This document shows, one piece after another, positions 6,860 through 8,738 of a stretch of 8,738 nucleotides of DNA (its first letter is position 1; every line of letters starts with the position of its first letter). Under the pieces are notes generated by a model, which searched no databases, was not told where the DNA came from, and was given only the letters and a program-made list of their open reading frames with translations. Source of the stretch: Lentzea sp. (GTDB lineage: Bacteria; Actinomycetota; Actinomycetes; Mycobacteriales; Pseudonocardiaceae); assembly GCA_030146905.1 (NCBI GenBank), contig JASLAV010000900.1, positions 1 to 8,738 on the forward strand, in the 5' to 3' direction. The translations under genes and the position numbers were made by a program.

Positions 6860-7306
6860 TCACGGCCTGGCGGTCACCTGCACGTCGCGCGCGGTCAGTT
6901 CGGCGCCGCAGTCCGTGCACTCGACCTTCGCCCGCACGCCGCCGCCGCAGTCGCGGTGGTGCAGGTGGAACGACTCCTCTTCTTCCGGAGCCATCCACTT
7001 CTCGCCCCACGTGCGCAGTGCCATCAGCACGGGGTAGAGGTCCCTGCCCTTGTCCGTGAGCCGGTATTCGTGCCGTGTGCGGTTGTCTTCCTGGTACGGC
7101 ACGCGCTTGAGCACGCCCTCCTGCAGCAGGACGTTGAGGCGGTCTGTCAGAACGCTGCGCGAGATCTCCATCGACGACTGGAAGTCCTCGAAGCGGCGGG
7201 TCCCCAGGAAGATCTGGCGGAGCAGCAGCAGCGTCCAGCGCTCGCCCAGCAACGCCGCTGGGCGGCCCAGCGTGCAGGGCAGGCTGGCGAAACTCGCGTA
7301 CGACAT
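6860..7306 (-). CDS. HxlR-family winged-helix transcriptional regulator with C-terminal Cys cluster
   Basis: 148 residues. The HxlR (DUF24) winged helix covers about 10-105: Cys11 near the N-terminus, LLGERWTLLLLRQIFLGTRRFEDFQ (20-44), the recognition-helix stretch ISRSVLTDRLNVLLQEGVL (48-66) and the wing/dimer part TRHEYRLTDKGRDLYPVL. The C-terminal tail carries HLHHRDC (114-120) and ECTDCG (129-134), that is His residues plus Cys120, Cys130 and Cys133, which look like a small metal site, as occurs in a subset of HxlR proteins. Such regulators bind palindromes as dimers, often respond to thiol stress or electrophiles, and often control a divergent gene. Here the divergent gene is a GNAT acetyltransferase and the gap holds two good palindromes. 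The ATG at 7306 is preceded by GGAG. The aminotransferase gene follows 69 bases downstream on the same strand. Confidence 0.92.
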   Translation of the reverse strand: MSYASFASLPCTLGRPAALLGERWTLLLLRQIFLGTRRFEDFQSSMEISRSVLTDRLNVLLQEGVLKRVPYQEDNRTRHEYRLTDKGRDLYPVLMALRTWGEKWMAPEEEESFHLHHRDCGGGVRAKVECTDCGAELTARDVQVTARP

Positions 7307-7312
7307 GGCTCC

Positions 7313-7340
7313 AGGATATCCCTTGCGTTCGTTTTTCGAA
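7313..7340 (-). promoter_or_regulatory. Possible promoter of the HxlR-type regulator gene
   Basis: On the minus strand, TTCGAA (7340-7335) and TATCCT (7318-7313) are 16 bases apart and could be -35 and -10 elements. The -10 would end 6 bases before the ATG, giving a leaderless or nearly leaderless transcript. The -35 element lies inside the first palindrome, so a bound regulator would block its own promoter. Matches to consensus are only moderate. Confidence 0.3.
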
Positions 7341-7352
7341 CTCAGCTACAGT
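7323..7352 (+). promoter_or_regulatory. Likely promoter of the GNAT acetyltransferase gene
   Basis: TTGCGT (7323-7328) and TACAGT (7347-7352) are 18 bases apart, fitting a vegetative actinomycete promoter with a weak -35. Transcription would start near 7359. The first operator palindrome fills the spacer and the second covers the start site. Confidence 0.4.
7327..7341. promoter_or_regulatory. Operator 1: GTTCG-TTTTT-CGAAC
   Basis: 15-base inverted repeat with 5-base arms, followed by TCAG. It is the first of two equal sites, 24 bases apart start to start, in the gap between the HxlR regulator and the divergent GNAT gene. The form (dyad with a 5-base centre) and place fit an HxlR-type dimer site. 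Binding by the neighbouring regulator is inferred. Confidence 0.7.
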
Positions 7353-7365
7353 TCGGATTCCGAAC
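7351..7365. promoter_or_regulatory. Operator 2: GTTCGGATTCCGAAC
   Basis: A perfect 15-base palindrome (7-base arms around one T) with the same GTTCG/CGAAC ends and the same trailing TCAG as operator 1. It sits over the predicted GNAT transcription start and only 2 bases before its Shine-Dalgarno sequence (AGGGGG, 7368-7373), so a bound protein should repress strongly. Confidence 0.75.
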
Positions 7366-7381
7366 TCAGGGGGTCGTCCAC

Positions 7382-7894
7382 ATGCGCGTCACCGAGCTCA
7401 ACCGCGACACCGCCGGAGAAGCTGTCGACGCGGTGTTCGCAGGACTGTCCGTGCGGAGTCGCTACCTGCGGTTCCACTCGCCGACACCGCGGCTGACCGC
7501 GTCCGCGCGCCGCGTGCTGGCCGACGTGGACGGCGAACGGCACGCGGCCGTGTGCGCCAGGATCGGCGGCGACCCGGTCGGCATCGCGCGAGTGATCAAG
7601 ACCGGCGAGTGCGGCGCGGAGATCGCGGTCGCCGTGGTGGACCTCTGGCAGCGCCGCGGCGTCGGCCGCCGGATGCTGGGGGAGCTGACGGCGGTCGCGG
7701 CGCGGATGGGCGTCGCGGAGCTGCACGGCGACGTGCTGCCGGACAACGAGGGCATGCTGGCGCTGGTGCGCAGGGTCCTGCCGGGTGTGCGGCTGATGAG
7801 GGAGGCCGACGCGGTGCACCTGAGCTACCCGCTCGCGTGGGTGGCCGCGGAGATCACCGACGCCGACCTGGTGAACAGCCTGCAGGAGATCTGA
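7382..7894 (+). CDS. GNAT-family N-acetyltransferase
   Basis: 170 residues from the ATG at 7382, which follows AGGGGG with 8 bases spacing. The open frame extends further upstream, but only as antisense of the regulator gene and through the operators. The early part, LSVRSRYLRFHSPTPRL (about 22-38), resembles the conserved LS-x-x-S-x-YLRF segment of Pat-type protein acetyltransferase GNAT domains. The acetyl-CoA pyrophosphate loop is QRRGVGRR inside VVDLWQRRGVGRRMLGEL. A short C-terminal stretch ends in VNSLQEI. GNAT enzymes move an acetyl group from acetyl-CoA to an amine; the acceptor (a protein lysine, an antibiotic or a small amine) is not visible. No fused CoA-ligase or cyclic-nucleotide domain is present. 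It is divergent from the HxlR regulator and probably under its control. Confidence 0.85.
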   Translation: MRVTELNRDTAGEAVDAVFAGLSVRSRYLRFHSPTPRLTASARRVLADVDGERHAAVCARIGGDPVGIARVIKTGECGAEIAVAVVDLWQRRGVGRRMLGELTAVAARMGVAELHGDVLPDNEGMLALVRRVLPGVRLMREADAVHLSYPLAWVAAEITDADLVNSLQEI

Positions 7895-7909
7895 GGGGCG
7901 GAGTTCGCT

Positions 7910-7921
7910 GCCCGCGCGGGC
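7910..7921 (+). terminator. Weak GC hairpin after the GNAT gene
   Basis: GCCCGCGCGGGC is a perfect 12-base palindrome 16 bases after the stop, giving only a 4-bp stem with a GCGC loop and no T-tract. It could contribute to termination but is weak on its own. Confidence 0.25.
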
Positions 7922-7933
7922 GGTCGTTCACCG

Positions 7934-8003
7934 TTGACCGGCGCGAACAGTCGGAACACAAGACGTTCGACCGGACCAAAACTTCACATCGCCTTGCTAC
8001 GGT
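7934..8003 (+). promoter_or_regulatory. Candidate promoter elements for the NlpC/P60 gene
   Basis: The 116-base gap has TTGACC (7934-7939), a good -35 but with no clear -10 at 17-18 bases (nearest CACAAG). Separately, TACGGT (7998-8003) lies 7 bases before the ATG, where a -10 for a leaderless transcript would be expected. The only ribosome-site candidate is a weak GGTGA (8001-8005). These are two alternative readings; neither is firm. Confidence 0.25.
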
Positions 8004-8010
8004 GACGGCC

Positions 8011-8738
8011 ATGAAGACGTGGGGGATGTTGGCGGTCGCCGCGGCGGCCATCACGTTCGGATCGACGCTGGCGATGCCCGACGTCGCCGAGGCGGCTGCC
8101 GAGGGCGGCGTGATCTGCGGTACGTACGAGGCCAACTCCAAGATCACCCGTAGTGAGATCCTGGCGCGCTCGCGGACGTGGATCAGCGCCCGCGTGCCCT
8201 ACAGCCAGAGCGACTGCTTCGGCAACAGGTACGGCGCCTACCGCACCGACTGCTCCGGCTTCGTCTCGATGGCGTGGGGTCTGCGCATCTCCTACACGAC
8301 CCACATCCTCGAGCAGGTCGCGCACCGCATCGACTGGGAGGACCTCCGTCCCGGCGACGCGCTCAACGACCGCGAGAACCACGTCGCGCTGTTCATCGGC
8401 TGGGCGGACGCCTCCAAGACGCGGCCGATCGTGCGCGAGCAGGCCGGCCCCGACGGCAGCAGGCCGGTGCAGCGCGTCTGGAGCGCGAGCACGGCCAGCC
8501 GGTACGTGCCGCTGCGCTACAACAACCTCGTCGAGGCGGGCGGCGCGAGCACCGGCAGCGAGACGCCGGTGACGGACAAGACGATCGTCAACCCCGGCCC
8601 GCAGATCTCGAACACCGGTCAGCAGCAGCTCGAGGTCTACGCGCGCGCCGCGGACGGCTCGATCATCACGAACTTCCACAAGACGAGCCGCTGGGCCGGC
8701 TGGCAGCAGCTCGGGCCCGAGCTCTTCGCCGGTGACCC
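8011..8738 (+). CDS. Secreted NlpC/P60-like cysteine hydrolase with PLL-type lectin repeat (3' end off window)
   Basis: 242 residues are visible and the frame is open at the right edge. A signal peptide (MKTWGMLAVAAAAITFG..., likely cut near residue 28 after EA) sends it out of the cell. An NlpC/P60-type papain fold follows at about 45-172: the nucleophile Cys81 in RTDCSGFVSMAWG, DLRPGDAL (111-118) before the active strand, and the catalytic His124 in ENHVALFIGW. Such enzymes cleave peptide stems of peptidoglycan or related amide bonds. Cys36 and Cys69 may form a disulfide. After a Ser/Thr/Gly-rich linker (about 172-204), QQQLEVYARAADGSI...WAGWQQLG matches the start of a PLL-like (DUF346-type) beta-propeller lectin blade, so more blades should lie beyond the window. 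The lectin part would hold the enzyme on a glycan surface. The substrate could be its own or another organism's wall. Confidence 0.85.
   Translation, partial: MKTWGMLAVAAAAITFGSTLAMPDVAEAAAEGGVICGTYEANSKITRSEILARSRTWISARVPYSQSDCFGNRYGAYRTDCSGFVSMAWGLRISYTTHILEQVAHRIDWEDLRPGDALNDRENHVALFIGWADASKTRPIVREQAGPDGSRPVQRVWSASTASRYVPLRYNNLVEAGGASTGSETPVTDKTIVNPGPQISNTGQQQLEVYARAADGSIITNFHKTSRWAGWQQLGPELFAGD

Noticed and set aside
5543..7306. Part of a beta-lactam biosynthesis cluster
   Set aside because: Similarity to isopenicillin N epimerase is at fold-family level only; no synthetase, cyclase or expandase genes are near, and the protein carries an export signal.
6956..7381. Upstream extension of the GNAT frame
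   Set aside because: It would run antisense through the HxlR gene and through both operators; the ATG at 7382 has a good ribosome site and matches the start of GNAT homology.

Overview
The window looks like chromosomal DNA of a high-GC actinomycete. The support is very GC-rich codon use, frequent GTG starts, an actinobacterial-type DNA polymerase I with Tyr in the O-helix, a GT87 glycosyltransferase, a NarL-type two-component pair and several secreted proteins. The mix suggests a filamentous soil actinomycete, perhaps Pseudonocardiaceae, but that placement is inference. The window is densely coded. No gene-free stretch exceeds about 130 bases, and I see no rRNA, tRNA, CRISPR array or transposase.

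Left edge (1-1296): two diverged pieces of polA lie head to head. A fragment on the minus strand (1-302) runs off the left edge. It abuts, at about base 300, a plus-strand piece (from about 301 to 1296) that encodes the polymerase palm and fingers with all catalytic residues but lacks its N-terminal half. Bases 1-224 and 301-524 align without gaps as inverted copies (60 of 72 residues identical). This is either a real inverted joining of two polA genes or an assembly chimera, and it is the oddest feature in the window.

Middle (1304-5553): a strong hairpin terminator separates polA from a convergent GT87 polyprenyl-phosphate-dependent-type membrane glycosyltransferase. Upstream of that gene, on the same strand, is a sensor kinase and NarL/LuxR response regulator pair with a 4-base stop/start overlap. 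Divergent from the kinase is a gene for a short Hsp70-like actin-fold ATPase that has no substrate-binding domain and ends in a membrane segment.

Right (5543-8738): the Hsp70-like gene overlaps tail to tail with a gene for a class V PLP-dependent aminotransferase-like enzyme carrying a Tat-type signal. Upstream of that, on the same strand, is an HxlR-family regulator. Divergent from it is a GNAT acetyltransferase. The 75-base gap between regulator and acetyltransferase holds two tandem 15-base palindromes of the form GTTCG-N5-CGAAC, placed as repressor operators would be. The window ends inside a gene for a secreted NlpC/P60-like cysteine hydrolase whose C-terminal part begins a PLL-like lectin propeller repeat.

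No single pathway links all the genes. The clearest local units are the kinase/regulator pair, the HxlR-aminotransferase-GNAT group around shared operators, and several cell-envelope proteins (GT87 enzyme, membrane Hsp70-like ATPase, secreted hydrolase).
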